From positions 682,001-746,000 of the forward strand of contig CAXKVF010000073.1 in assembly GCA_964057225.1 (NCBI GenBank): a DNA stretch of 64,000 nucleotides, written 5' to 3'. The position numbers and the translations under genes were made by a program. Within the stretch, counting starts at the first letter, position 1, and every line of letters starts with the position of its first letter. The notes beneath the pieces are model-generated. The model saw only the letters and a list, made by a program, of their open reading frames with translations. It was not told the origin of the DNA and made no database searches. Origin of the DNA: Auanema rhodensis. Its lineage: Eukaryota > Nematoda > Chromadorea > Rhabditida > Rhabditidae. Positions 1 to 10,563 of the stretch are shown piece by piece.

Positions 1-1
1 T

Positions 2-10
2 TTAGACTAA
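2..10. other. Short dyad TTAG-a-CTAA (in every monomer)
   Basis: Four-base arms flank a single A, and the dyad recurs at unit position 2 throughout. Two recurrent substitutions alter it. t2c (first at 6869) turns the start into TCTAGA, a six-base palindrome. a4g (for example 33546 and 34602) breaks one arm. No binding protein is known for it here, and the element is described only as sequence symmetry. Confidence 0.75.
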
Positions 11-55
11 TATGGACATGGGGAATCTAATTTTGAAAACCGCATCTCTTTATCT

Positions 56-65
56 TTCACGTGAA
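56..65. other. Perfect 10-bp palindrome TTCACGTGAA (in every monomer)
   Basis: The ten bases equal their own reverse complement and are centred on the E-box/G-box core CACGTG. The element lies in one of the least variable parts of the unit. The few changes I saw nearby (for example TCTCTCACG in the unit at 1409) are private to single units. CACGTG is a known core for bHLH and bZIP proteins. Occupancy here is speculation. Confidence 0.85.
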
Positions 66-81
66 GCGAGTTACATACCAA

Positions 82-95
82 GTGCACATCACGTG
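82..95. other. GTGCAC plus ATCACGTG tandem palindrome pair (in every monomer)
   Basis: GTGCAC (82-87) is followed after two bases by CACGTG (90-95). Bases 88-95, ATCACGTG, fit the budding-yeast CDEI consensus RTCACRTG bound by Cbf1. That is a sequence match only, since short matches arise by chance. Recurrent changes here are c85a (GTGAAC, many units between 25 and 36 kb), a86t (GTGCTC, 42-46 kb) and a81t (CCATGTGC, after 60.6 kb). The a81t change lengthens the first palindrome to ATGTGCACAT. Confidence 0.7.
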
Positions 96-99
96 TACA

Positions 100-119
100 T
101 TTAATTAGCATAAATTAAA
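100..119. other. Inverted repeat TTTAATT-N6-AATTAAA (in every monomer)
   Basis: Seven-base arms separated by AGCATA could form a small hairpin or cruciform arm. The left arm and first spacer base contain TAATTA, a homeodomain-type core. Recurrent changes disrupt it: t100a in the t100a unit class (for example 6791), a114t in units near 0.6, 2.0, 3.6, 5.4 and 11.0 kb, and a107g in the spacer at 38401, 40161 and 53889. Because disrupted versions were amplified with their HOR blocks, strict selection on this dyad is unlikely. Confidence 0.75.
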
Positions 120-138
120 GTTCACGTAAATTTCAAAG

Positions 139-153
139 TCATGGTTACCATGA
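139..153. other. 15-bp dyad TCATGGT-t-ACCATGA (in most monomers)
   Basis: Seven-base arms flank a single T, making this the longest near-perfect palindrome in the unit, and it contains GGTTACC. In CACC-allele units (position 153 = C) the outer pair is lost and the arms are six bases. Breaks are rare: GGCTACC in the unit at 8276, GG to TT at 41781-41782, ATTCACC in the units at 5988 and 11620, and ACCATAAACC in the unit at 50791. Dyads of this kind have been proposed to favour non-B DNA at centromeric satellites. That role is inferred, not shown. Confidence 0.8.
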
Positions 154-162
154 ACCAATATC

Positions 163-168
163 AATAAA
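163..168 (+). other. AATAAA hexamer in every monomer (plus strand)
   Basis: AATAAA is followed by AAATTTG and then a T-rich run, and it recurs every 176 bp. The sequence matches the canonical eukaryotic poly(A) hexamer, so plus-strand transcripts of the array would meet a potential cleavage signal in each unit. A few units change it (AATGAAAATT at 5093 and 10728, AATTGAAATT at 26490). Any function is inference, and in AT-rich DNA the hexamer is common by chance. Confidence 0.4.
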
Positions 169-176
169 AATTTGTT

Positions 177-1056
177 TTTAGACTAATATGGACATGGGGA
201 ATCTAATTTTGAAAACCGCATCTCTTTATCTTTCACGTGAAGCGAGTTACATACCAAGTGCACATCACGTGTACATTTAATTAGCATAAATTAAAGTTCA
301 CGTAAATTTCAAAGTCATGGTTACCATGAACTAATATCAATAAAAATTTGTTTTTAGACTAATATGGACATGGGGAATCTAATTTTGAAAACCGCATCTC
401 TTTATCTTTCACGTGAAGCGAGTTACATACCAAGTGCACATCACGTGTACATTTAATTAGCATAAATTAAAGTTCACGTAAATTTCAAAGTCATGGTTAC
501 CATGAACCAATATCAATAAAAATTTGTTTTTAGACTAATATGGACATGGGGAATCTAATTTTGAAAACCGCATCTCTTTATCTTTCACGTGAAGCGAGTT
601 ACATACCAAGTGCACATCACGTGTACATTTAATTAGCATAATTTAAAGTTCACGTAAATTTCAAAGTCATGGTTACCATGCACCAATATCAATAAAAATT
701 TGTTTTTAGACTAATATGAACATGGGGAATCTAATTTTGAAAACCGCATCTCTTTATCTTTCACGTGAAGCGAGTTACATACCAAGTGCACATCACGTGT
801 ACATTTAATTAGCATAAATTAAAGTTCACGTAAATTTCAAAGTCATGGTTACCATGAACCAATATCAATAAAAATTTGTTTTTAGACTAATATGGACATG
901 GGGAATCTAATTTTGAAAACCGCATCTCTATATCTTTCACGTGAAGCGAGTAACATACCAAGTGCACATCACGTGTACATTTAATTAGCATAAATTAAAG
1001 TTCACGTAAATTTCAAAGTCATGGTTACCATGCACCAATATCAATAAAAATTTGTT
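177..1056. repeat. Five-unit block, copy 1
   Basis: Units in order carry AACT, AACC, a114t+CACC, g15a+AACC and t50a+CACC. The same order reappears 1408 bp (8 units) later, at 1585-2464. The fifth unit here also has a private GAGTAAC (t72a) that is missing from the second copy. The units between the copies (1057-1584: CACC, g15a+AAGC, g42a+AACC) do not continue the match after the second copy, so this is a partial 8-mer periodicity. Confidence 0.85.
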
Positions 1057-1584
1057 TTTAGACTAATATGGACATGGGGAATCTAATTTTGAAAACCGCA
1101 TCTCTTTATCTTTCACGTGAAGCGAGTTACATACCAAGTGCACATCACGTGTACATTTAATTAGCATAAATTAAAGTTCACGTAAATTTCAAAGTCATGG
1201 TTACCATGCACCAATATCAATAAAAATTTGTTTTTAGACTAATATGAACATGGGGAATCTAATTTTGAAAACCGCATCTCTTTATCTTTCACGTGAAGCG
1301 AGTTACATACCAAGTGCACATCACGTGTACATTTAATTAGCATAAATTAAAGTTCACGTAAATTTCAAAGTCATGGTTACCATGAAGCAATATCAATAAA
1401 AATTTGTTTTTAGACTAATATGGACATGGGGAATCTAATTTTGAAAACCACATCTCTTTATCTCTCACGTGAAGCGAGTTACATACCAAGTGCACATCAC
1501 GTGTACATTTAATTAGCATAAATTAAAGTTCACGTAAATTTCAAAGTCATGGTTACCATGAACCAATATCAATAAAAATTTGTT

Positions 1585-2464
1585 TTTAGACTAATATGGA
1601 CATGGGGAATCTAATTTTGAAAACCGCATCTCTTTATCTTTCACGTGAAGCGAGTTACATACCAAGTGCACATCACGTGTACATTTAATTAGCATAAATT
1701 AAAGTTCACGTAAATTTCAAAGTCATGGTTACCATGAACTAATATCAATAAAAATTTGTTTTTAGACTAATATGGACATGGGGAATCTAATTTTGAAAAC
1801 CGCATCTCTTTATCTTTCACGTGAAGCGAGTTACATACCAAGTGCACATCACGTGTACATTTAATTAGCATAAATTAAAGTTCACGTAAATTTCAAAGTC
1901 ATGGTTACCATGAACCAATATCAATAAAAATTTGTTTTTAGACTAATATGGACATGGGGAATCTAATTTTGAAAACCGCATCTCTTTATCTTTCACGTGA
2001 AGCGAGTTACATACCAAGTGCACATCACGTGTACATTTAATTAGCATAATTTAAAGTTCACGTAAATTTCAAAGTCATGGTTACCATGCACCAATATCAA
2101 TAAAAATTTGTTTTTAGACTAATATGAACATGGGGAATCTAATTTTGAAAACCGCATCTCTTTATCTTTCACGTGAAGCGAGTTACATACCAAGTGCACA
2201 TCACGTGTACATTTAATTAGCATAAATTAAAGTTCACGTAAATTTCAAAGTCATGGTTACCATGAACCAATATCAATAAAAATTTGTTTTTAGACTAATA
2301 TGGACATGGGGAATCTAATTTTGAAAACCGCATCTCTATATCTTTCACGTGAAGCGAGTTACATACCAAGTGCACATCACGTGTACATTTAATTAGCATA
2401 AATTAAAGTTCACGTAAATTTCAAAGTCATGGTTACCATGCACCAATATCAATAAAAATTTGTT
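1585..2464. repeat. Five-unit block, copy 2
   Basis: This has the same variant order as 177-1056 (AACT, AACC, a114t+CACC, g15a+AACC, t50a+CACC). The following 2465-3520 is a weakly ordered run: mostly AACC units, one g21a (2641), one t131c+CACC (3169) and one AACT (3345). It ends at a two-base clustered change, 3520 and 3523, where the usual GTTTTTAG reads GTGTTAAG. Confidence 0.85.
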
Positions 2465-3520
2465 TTTAGACTAATATGGACATGGGGAATCTAATTTTGA
2501 AAACCGCATCTCTTTATCTTTCACGTGAAGCGAGTTACATACCAAGTGCACATCACGTGTACATTTAATTAGCATAAATTAAAGTTCACGTAAATTTCAA
2601 AGTCATGGTTACCATGAACCAATATCAATAAAAATTTGTTTTTAGACTAATATGGACATGAGGAATCTAATTTTGAAAACCGCATCTCTTTATCTTTCAC
2701 GTGAAGCGAGTTACATACCAAGTGCACATCACGTGTACATTTAATTAGCATAAATTAAAGTTCACGTAAATTTCAAAGTCATGGTTACCATGAACCAATA
2801 TCAATAAAAATTTGTTTTTAGACTAATATGGACATGGGGAATCTAATTTTGAAAACCGCATCTCTTTATCTTTCACGTGAAGCGAGTTACATACCAAGTG
2901 CACATCACGTGTACATTTAATTAGCATAAATTAAAGTTCACGTAAATTTCAAAGTCATGGTTACCATGAACCAATATCAATAAAAATTTGTTTTTAGACT
3001 AATATGGACATGGGGAATCTAATTTTGAAAACCGCATCTCTTTATCTTTCACGTGAAGCGAGTTACATACCAAGTGCACATCACGTGTACATTTAATTAG
3101 CATAAATTAAAGTTCACGTAAATTTCAAAGTCATGGTTACCATGAACCAATATCAATAAAAATTTGTTTTTAGACTAATATGGACATGGGGAATCTAATT
3201 TTGAAAACCGCATCTCTTTATCTTTCACGTGAAGCGAGTTACATACCAAGTGCACATCACGTGTACATTTAATTAGCATAAATTAAAGTTCACGTAAACT
3301 TCAAAGTCATGGTTACCATGCACCAATATCAATAAAAATTTGTTTTTAGACTAATATGGACATGGGGAATCTAATTTTGAAAACCGCATCTCTTTATCTT
3401 TCACGTGAAGCGAGTTACATACCAAGTGCACATCACGTGTACATTTAATTAGCATAAATTAAAGTTCACGTAAATTTCAAAGTCATGGTTACCATGAACT
3501 AATATCAATAAAAATTTGTG

Positions 3521-4576
3521 TTAAGACTAATATGGACATGGGGAATCTAATTTTGAAAACCGCATCTCTTTATCTTTCACGTGAAGCGAGTTACATACCA
3601 AGTGCACATCACGTGTACATTTAATTAGCATAATTTAAAGTTCACGTAAATTTCAAAGTCATGGTTACCATGCACCAATATCAATAAAAATTTGTTTTTA
3701 GACTAATATGAACATGGGGAATCTAATTTTGAAAACCGCATCTCTTTATCTTTCACGTGAAGCGAGTTACATACCAAGTGCACATCACGTGTACATTTAA
3801 TTAGCATAAATTAAAGTTCACGTAAATTTCAAAGTCATGGTTACCATGCACCAATATCAATAAAAATTTGTTTTTAGACTAATATGGACATGGGGAATCT
3901 AATTTTGAAAACCGCATCTCTTTATCTTTCACGTGAAGCGAGTTACATACCAAGTGCACATCACGTGTACATTTAATTAGCATAAATTAAAGTTCACGTA
4001 AACTTCAAAGTCATGGTTACCATGCACCAATATCAATAAAAATTTGTTTTTAGACTAATATGGACATGGGGAATCTAATTTTGAAAACCGCATCTCTTTA
4101 TCTTTCACGTGAAGCGAGTTACATACCAAGTGCACATCACGTGTACATTTAATTAGCATAAATTAAAGTTCACGTAAATTTCAAAGTCATGGTTACCATG
4201 AAGCAATATCAATAAAAATTTGTTTTTAGACTAATATGGACATGGGGAATCTAATATTGAAAACCACATCTCTTTATCTTTCACGTGAAGCGAGTTACAT
4301 ACCAAGTGCACATCACGTGTACATTTAATTAGCATAAATTAAAGTTCACGTAAATTTCAAAGTCATGGTTACCATGAACCAATATCAATAAAAATTTGTT
4401 TTTAGACTAATATGGACATGGGGAATCTAATTTTGAAAACCGCATCTCTTTATCTTTCACGTGAAGCGAGTTACATACCAAGTGCACATCACGTGTACAT
4501 TTAATTAGCATAAATTAAAGTTCACGTAAATTTCAAAGTCATGGTTACCATGAACTAATATCAATAAAAATTTGTT
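3521..4576. repeat. Six-unit block a114t/g15a/t131c/AAGC/g42a/AACT
   Basis: The unit order is a114t+CACC, g15a+CACC, t131c+CACC, AAGC, g42a+AACC, AACT. The first five types recur in the same order from 5281 (10 units on) and from 10916, although the last units there end ATTCACC and CACC instead of AACC and AACT. The block is therefore an early HOR seed present three times in the first 12 kb. The g42a unit here has a private change (CTAATATTG at about 4254). Confidence 0.8.
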
Positions 4577-6339
4577 TTTAGACTAATATGGACATGGGGA
4601 ATCTAATTTTGAAAACCGCATCTCTTTATCTTTCACGTGAAGCGAGTTACATACCAAGTGCACATCACGTGTACATTTAATTAGCATAAATTAAAGTTCA
4701 CGTAAATTTCAAAGTCATGGTTACCATGAACCAATATCAATAAAAATTTGTTTTTAGACTAATATGGACATGGGGAATCTAATTTTGAAAACCGCATCTC
4801 TTTATCTTTCACGTGAAGCGAGTTACATACCAAGTGCACATCACGTGTACATTTAATTAGCATAAATTAAAGTTCACGTAAATTTCAAAGTCATGGTTAC
4901 CATGAACTAATATCAATAAAAATTTGTTTTTAGACTAATATGGACATGGGGAATCTAATTTTGAAAACCGCATCTCTTTATCTTTCACGTGAAGCGAGTT
5001 ACATACCAAGTGCACATCACGTGTACATTTAATTAGCATAAATTAAAGTTCACGTAAATTTCAAAGTCATGGTTACCATGAACCAATATCAATGAAAATT
5101 TGTTTTTAGACTAATATGGACATGGGGAATCTAATTTTGAAAACCGCATCTCTTTATCTTTCACGTGAAGCGAGTTACATACCAAGTGCACATCACGTGT
5201 ACATTTAATTAGCATAAATTAAAGTTCACGTAAATTTCAAAGTCATGGTTACCATGAACCAATATCAATAAAAATTTGTTTTTAGACTAATATGGACATG
5301 AGGAATCTAATTTTGAAAAAAACCGCATCTCTTTATCTTTCACGTGAAGCGAGTTACATACCAAGTGCACATCACGTGTACATTTAATTAGCATAATTTA
5401 AAGTTCACGTAAATTTCAAAGTCATGGTTACCATGCACCAATATCAATAAAAATTTGTTTTTAGACTAATATGAACATGGGGAATCTAATTTTGAAAACC
5501 GCATCTCTTTATCTTTCACGTGAAGCGAGTTACATACCAAGTGCACATCACGTGTACATTTAATTAGCATAAATTAAAGTTCACGTAAATTTCAAAGTCA
5601 TGGTTACCATGCACCAATATCAATAAAAATTTGTTTTTAGACTAATATGGACATGGGGAATCTAATTTTGAAAACCGCATCTCTTTATCTTTCACGTGAA
5701 GCGAGTTACATACCAAGTGCACATCACGTGTACATTTAATTAGCATAAATTAAAGTTCACGTAAACTTCAAAGTCATGGTTACCATGCACCAATATCAAT
5801 AAAAATTTGTTTTTAGACTAATATGGACATGGGGAATCTAATTTTGAAAACCGCATCTCTTTATCTTTCACGTGAAGCGAGTTACATACCAAGTGCACAT
5901 CACGTGTACATTTAATTAGCATAAATTAAAGTTCACGTAAATTTCAAAGTCATGGTTACCATGAAGCAATATCAATAAAAATTTGTTTTTAGACTAATAT
6001 GGACATGGGGAATCTAATTTTGAAAACCACATCTCTTTATCTTTCACGTGAAGCGAGTTACATACCAAGTGCACATCACGTGTACATTTAATTAGCATAA
6101 ATTAAAGTTCACGTAAATTTCAAAGTCATGGTTACCATTCACCAATATCAATAAAAATTTGTTTTTAGACTAATATGGACATGGGGAATCTAATTTTGAA
6201 AACCGCATCTCTTTATCTTTCACGTGAAGCGAGTTACATACCAAGTGCACATCACGTGTACATTTAATTAGCATAAATTAAAGTTCACGTAAATTTCAAA
6301 GTCATGGTTACCATGCACCAATATCAATAAAAATTTGTT
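4049..6339. repeat. 13-unit segment, copy A of a duplication about 5.6 kb apart
   Basis: Thirteen consecutive units match the variant order of 9684-11971: AAGC, g42a, AACT, AACC, AACT, AACC with AATGAAAATT, AACC, g21a+a114t+CACC, g15a+CACC, t131c+CACC, AAGC, g42a+ATTCACC, CACC. The rare shared AATGAAAATT (5093 and 10728) and ATTCACC (6138 and 11770) are strong evidence of common descent. Copy A has an extra AAA at 5316-5322 that copy B lacks, and copy B has a private c43t in the unit at 10740. Confidence 0.88.
5281..5459. repeat. 179-bp monomer with a 3-base A insertion
   Basis: After TTTTG the A run is seven long (5316-5322) instead of four, so this unit is 179 bp and shifts the phase of everything downstream by +3. 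It is the only insertion seen in the array. The paralogous unit at 10916 shares g21a, a114t and CACC but has the normal A run, so the insertion is younger than the duplication that links them. Homopolymer slippage, or a read error at a homopolymer, are the simplest causes. Confidence 0.95.
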
Positions 6340-6691
6340 TTTAGACTAATATGGACATGGGGAATCTAATTTTGAAAACCGCATCTCTTTATCTTTCACG
6401 TGAAGCGAGTTACATACCAAGTGCACATCACGTGTACATTTAATTAGCATAAATTAAAGTTCACGTAAATTTCAAAGTCATGGTTACCATGAACCAATAT
6501 CAATAAAAATTTGTTTTTAGACTAATATGGACATGGGGAATCTAATTTTGAAAACCGCATCTCTTTATCTTTCACGTGAAGCGAGTTACATACCAAGTGC
6601 ACATCACGTGTACATTTAATTAGCATAAATTAAAGTTCACGTAAATTTCAAAGTCATGGTTACCATGAACTAATATCAATAAAAATTTGTT

Positions 6692-8627
6692 TTTAGACTA
6701 ATATGGACATGGGGAATCTAATTTTGAAAACCGCATCTCTTTATCTTTCACGTGAAGCGAGTTACATACCAAGTGCACATCACGTGTACAATTAATTAGC
6801 ATAAATTAAAGTTCACGTAAATTTCAAAGTCATGGTTACCATGAAGCAATATCAATAAAAATTTGTTTCTAGACTAATATGGACATGGGGAATCTAATTT
6901 TGAAAACCGCATCTCTTTATCTTTCACGTGAAGCGAGTTACATACCAAGTGCACATCACGTGTACATTTAATTAGCATAAATTAAAGTTCACGTAAATTT
7001 CAAAGTCATGGTTACCATGAACTAATATCAATAAAAATTTGTTTTTAGACTAATATGGACATGGGGAATCTAATTTTGAAAACCGCATCTCTTTATCTTT
7101 CACGTGAAGCGAGTTACATACCAAGTGCACATCACGTGTACATTTAATTAGCATAAATTAAAGTTCACGTAAATTTCAAAGTCATGGTTACCATGAACCA
7201 ATATCAATAAAAATTTGTTTTTAGACTAATATGGACATGGGGAATCTAATTTTGAAAACCGCATCTCTTTATCTTTCACGTGAAGCGAGTTACATACCAA
7301 GTGCACATCACGTGTACATTTAATTAGCATAAATTAAAGTTCACGTAAATTTCAAAGTCATGGTTACCATGAACTAATATCAATAAAAATTTGTTTTTAG
7401 ACTAATATGGACATGGGGAATTTAATTTTGAAAACCGCATCTCTTTATCTTTCACGTGAAGCGAGTTACATACCAAGTGCACATCACGTGTACAATTAAT
7501 TAGCATAAATTAAAGTTCACGTAAATTTCAAAGTCATGGTTACCATGAAGCAATATCAATAAAAATTTGTTTTTAGACTAATATGGACATGGGGAATCTA
7601 ATTTTGAAAACCGCATCTCTTTATCTTTCACGTGAAGCGAGTTACATACCAAGTGCACATCACGTGTACATTTAATTAGCATAAATTAAAGTTCACGTAA
7701 ATTTCAAAGTCATGGTTACCATGAACTAATATCAATAAAAATTTGTTTTTAGACTAATATGGACATGGGGAATCTAATTTTGAAAACCGCATCTCTTTAT
7801 CTTTCACGTGAAGCGAGTTACATACCAAGTGCACATCACGTGTACATTTAATTAGCATAAATTAAAGTTCACGTAAATTTCAAAGTCATGGTTACCATGA
7901 AGCAATATCAATAAAAATTTGTTTTTAGACTAATATGGACATGGGGAATCTAATTTTGAAAACCACATCTCTTTATCTTTCACGTGAAGCGAGTTACATA
8001 CCAAGTGCACATCACGTGTACATTTAATTAGCATAAATTAAAGTTCACGTAAATTTCAAAGTCATGGTTACCATGAACCAATATCAATAAAAATTTGTTT
8101 TTAGACTAATATGGACATGGGGAATCTAATTTTGAAAACCGCATCTCTTTATCTTTCACGTGAAGCGAGTTACATACCAAGTGCACATCACGTGTACATT
8201 TAATTAGCATAAATTAAAGTTCACGTAAATTTCAAAGTCATGGCTACCATGAACTAATATCAATAAAAATTTGTTTTTAGACTAATATGGACATGGGGAA
8301 TCTAATTTTGAAAACCGCATCTCTTTATCTTTCACGTGAAGCGAGTTACATACCAAGTGCACATCACGTGTACATTTAATTAGCATAAATTAAAGTTCAC
8401 GTAAATTTCAAAGTCATGGTTACCATGAACCAATATCAATAAAAATTTGTTTTTAGACTAATATGGACATGGGGAATCTAATTTTGAAAACCGCATCTCT
8501 TTATCTTTCACGTGAAGCGAGTTACATACCAAGTGCACATCACGTGTACATTTAATTAGCATAAATTAAAGTTCACGTAAATTTCAAAGTCATGGTTACC
8601 ATGAACTAATATCAATAAAAATTTGTT
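6692..8627. repeat. 11-mer HOR, unit 1 (1936 bp)
   Basis: The eleven monomers are t100a+AAGC, t2c+AACT, AACC, AACT, c27t+t100a+AAGC, AACT, AAGC, g42a+AACC, AACT, AACC, AACT. The next eleven (8628-10563) have the same order. The only difference I noticed is GGCTACC in the unit at 8276, where the partner has GGTTACC. This looks like a recent tandem duplication. Confidence 0.92.
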
Positions 8628-10563
8628 TTTAGACTAATATGGACATGGGGAATCTAATTTTGAAAACCGCATCTCTTTATCTTTCACGTGAAGCGAGTTA
8701 CATACCAAGTGCACATCACGTGTACAATTAATTAGCATAAATTAAAGTTCACGTAAATTTCAAAGTCATGGTTACCATGAAGCAATATCAATAAAAATTT
8801 GTTTCTAGACTAATATGGACATGGGGAATCTAATTTTGAAAACCGCATCTCTTTATCTTTCACGTGAAGCGAGTTACATACCAAGTGCACATCACGTGTA
8901 CATTTAATTAGCATAAATTAAAGTTCACGTAAATTTCAAAGTCATGGTTACCATGAACTAATATCAATAAAAATTTGTTTTTAGACTAATATGGACATGG
9001 GGAATCTAATTTTGAAAACCGCATCTCTTTATCTTTCACGTGAAGCGAGTTACATACCAAGTGCACATCACGTGTACATTTAATTAGCATAAATTAAAGT
9101 TCACGTAAATTTCAAAGTCATGGTTACCATGAACCAATATCAATAAAAATTTGTTTTTAGACTAATATGGACATGGGGAATCTAATTTTGAAAACCGCAT
9201 CTCTTTATCTTTCACGTGAAGCGAGTTACATACCAAGTGCACATCACGTGTACATTTAATTAGCATAAATTAAAGTTCACGTAAATTTCAAAGTCATGGT
9301 TACCATGAACTAATATCAATAAAAATTTGTTTTTAGACTAATATGGACATGGGGAATTTAATTTTGAAAACCGCATCTCTTTATCTTTCACGTGAAGCGA
9401 GTTACATACCAAGTGCACATCACGTGTACAATTAATTAGCATAAATTAAAGTTCACGTAAATTTCAAAGTCATGGTTACCATGAAGCAATATCAATAAAA
9501 ATTTGTTTTTAGACTAATATGGACATGGGGAATCTAATTTTGAAAACCGCATCTCTTTATCTTTCACGTGAAGCGAGTTACATACCAAGTGCACATCACG
9601 TGTACATTTAATTAGCATAAATTAAAGTTCACGTAAATTTCAAAGTCATGGTTACCATGAACTAATATCAATAAAAATTTGTTTTTAGACTAATATGGAC
9701 ATGGGGAATCTAATTTTGAAAACCGCATCTCTTTATCTTTCACGTGAAGCGAGTTACATACCAAGTGCACATCACGTGTACATTTAATTAGCATAAATTA
9801 AAGTTCACGTAAATTTCAAAGTCATGGTTACCATGAAGCAATATCAATAAAAATTTGTTTTTAGACTAATATGGACATGGGGAATCTAATTTTGAAAACC
9901 ACATCTCTTTATCTTTCACGTGAAGCGAGTTACATACCAAGTGCACATCACGTGTACATTTAATTAGCATAAATTAAAGTTCACGTAAATTTCAAAGTCA
10001 TGGTTACCATGAACCAATATCAATAAAAATTTGTTTTTAGACTAATATGGACATGGGGAATCTAATTTTGAAAACCGCATCTCTTTATCTTTCACGTGAA
10101 GCGAGTTACATACCAAGTGCACATCACGTGTACATTTAATTAGCATAAATTAAAGTTCACGTAAATTTCAAAGTCATGGTTACCATGAACTAATATCAAT
10201 AAAAATTTGTTTTTAGACTAATATGGACATGGGGAATCTAATTTTGAAAACCGCATCTCTTTATCTTTCACGTGAAGCGAGTTACATACCAAGTGCACAT
10301 CACGTGTACATTTAATTAGCATAAATTAAAGTTCACGTAAATTTCAAAGTCATGGTTACCATGAACCAATATCAATAAAAATTTGTTTTTAGACTAATAT
10401 GGACATGGGGAATCTAATTTTGAAAACCGCATCTCTTTATCTTTCACGTGAAGCGAGTTACATACCAAGTGCACATCACGTGTACATTTAATTAGCATAA
10501 ATTAAAGTTCACGTAAATTTCAAAGTCATGGTTACCATGAACTAATATCAATAAAAATTTGTT
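8628..10563. repeat. 11-mer HOR, unit 2 (1936 bp)
   Basis: This is the tandem copy of 6692-8627, with the same eleven variant types in the same order, including the rare c27t (GAATTTAAT) in the fifth monomer at 9332. Its first six monomers also match 13908-14963, so the block predates the 11-mer duplication or was copied out of it. Confidence 0.92.

Larger units (their letters stand above)
1..176. repeat. Reference monomer of the satellite
   Basis: This first complete unit is close to the consensus and sets the numbering used here (position 1 is the first T of TTTAGACTAA). It has 30 C, 26 G and five CpGs, at 41, 60, 67, 92 and 125. The best conserved stretches are about 53-80 (around TTCACGTGAAGCGAG) and about 103-130. 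Recurrent variation falls at 2, 4, 14, 15, 19, 21, 34, 35, 42, 43, 48, 50-52, 81, 85, 100, 114, 131 and 153-156. The last 20 bases and the join to the next unit form an A-rich then T-rich tract. I do not recognise the sequence as a named satellite. Confidence 0.97.

Noticed and set aside
31-47. CENP-B box
   Set aside because: Even in the t34c units, where TTCGAAAA appears, the spacing to A and CGGG required by NTTCGNNNNANNCGGGN is not met.
50-130. Internal 32-33 bp subrepeat as origin of the monomer
   Set aside because: Apart from CACGT the three segments share little sequence by eye, so I report only the motif spacing and not a subrepeat.
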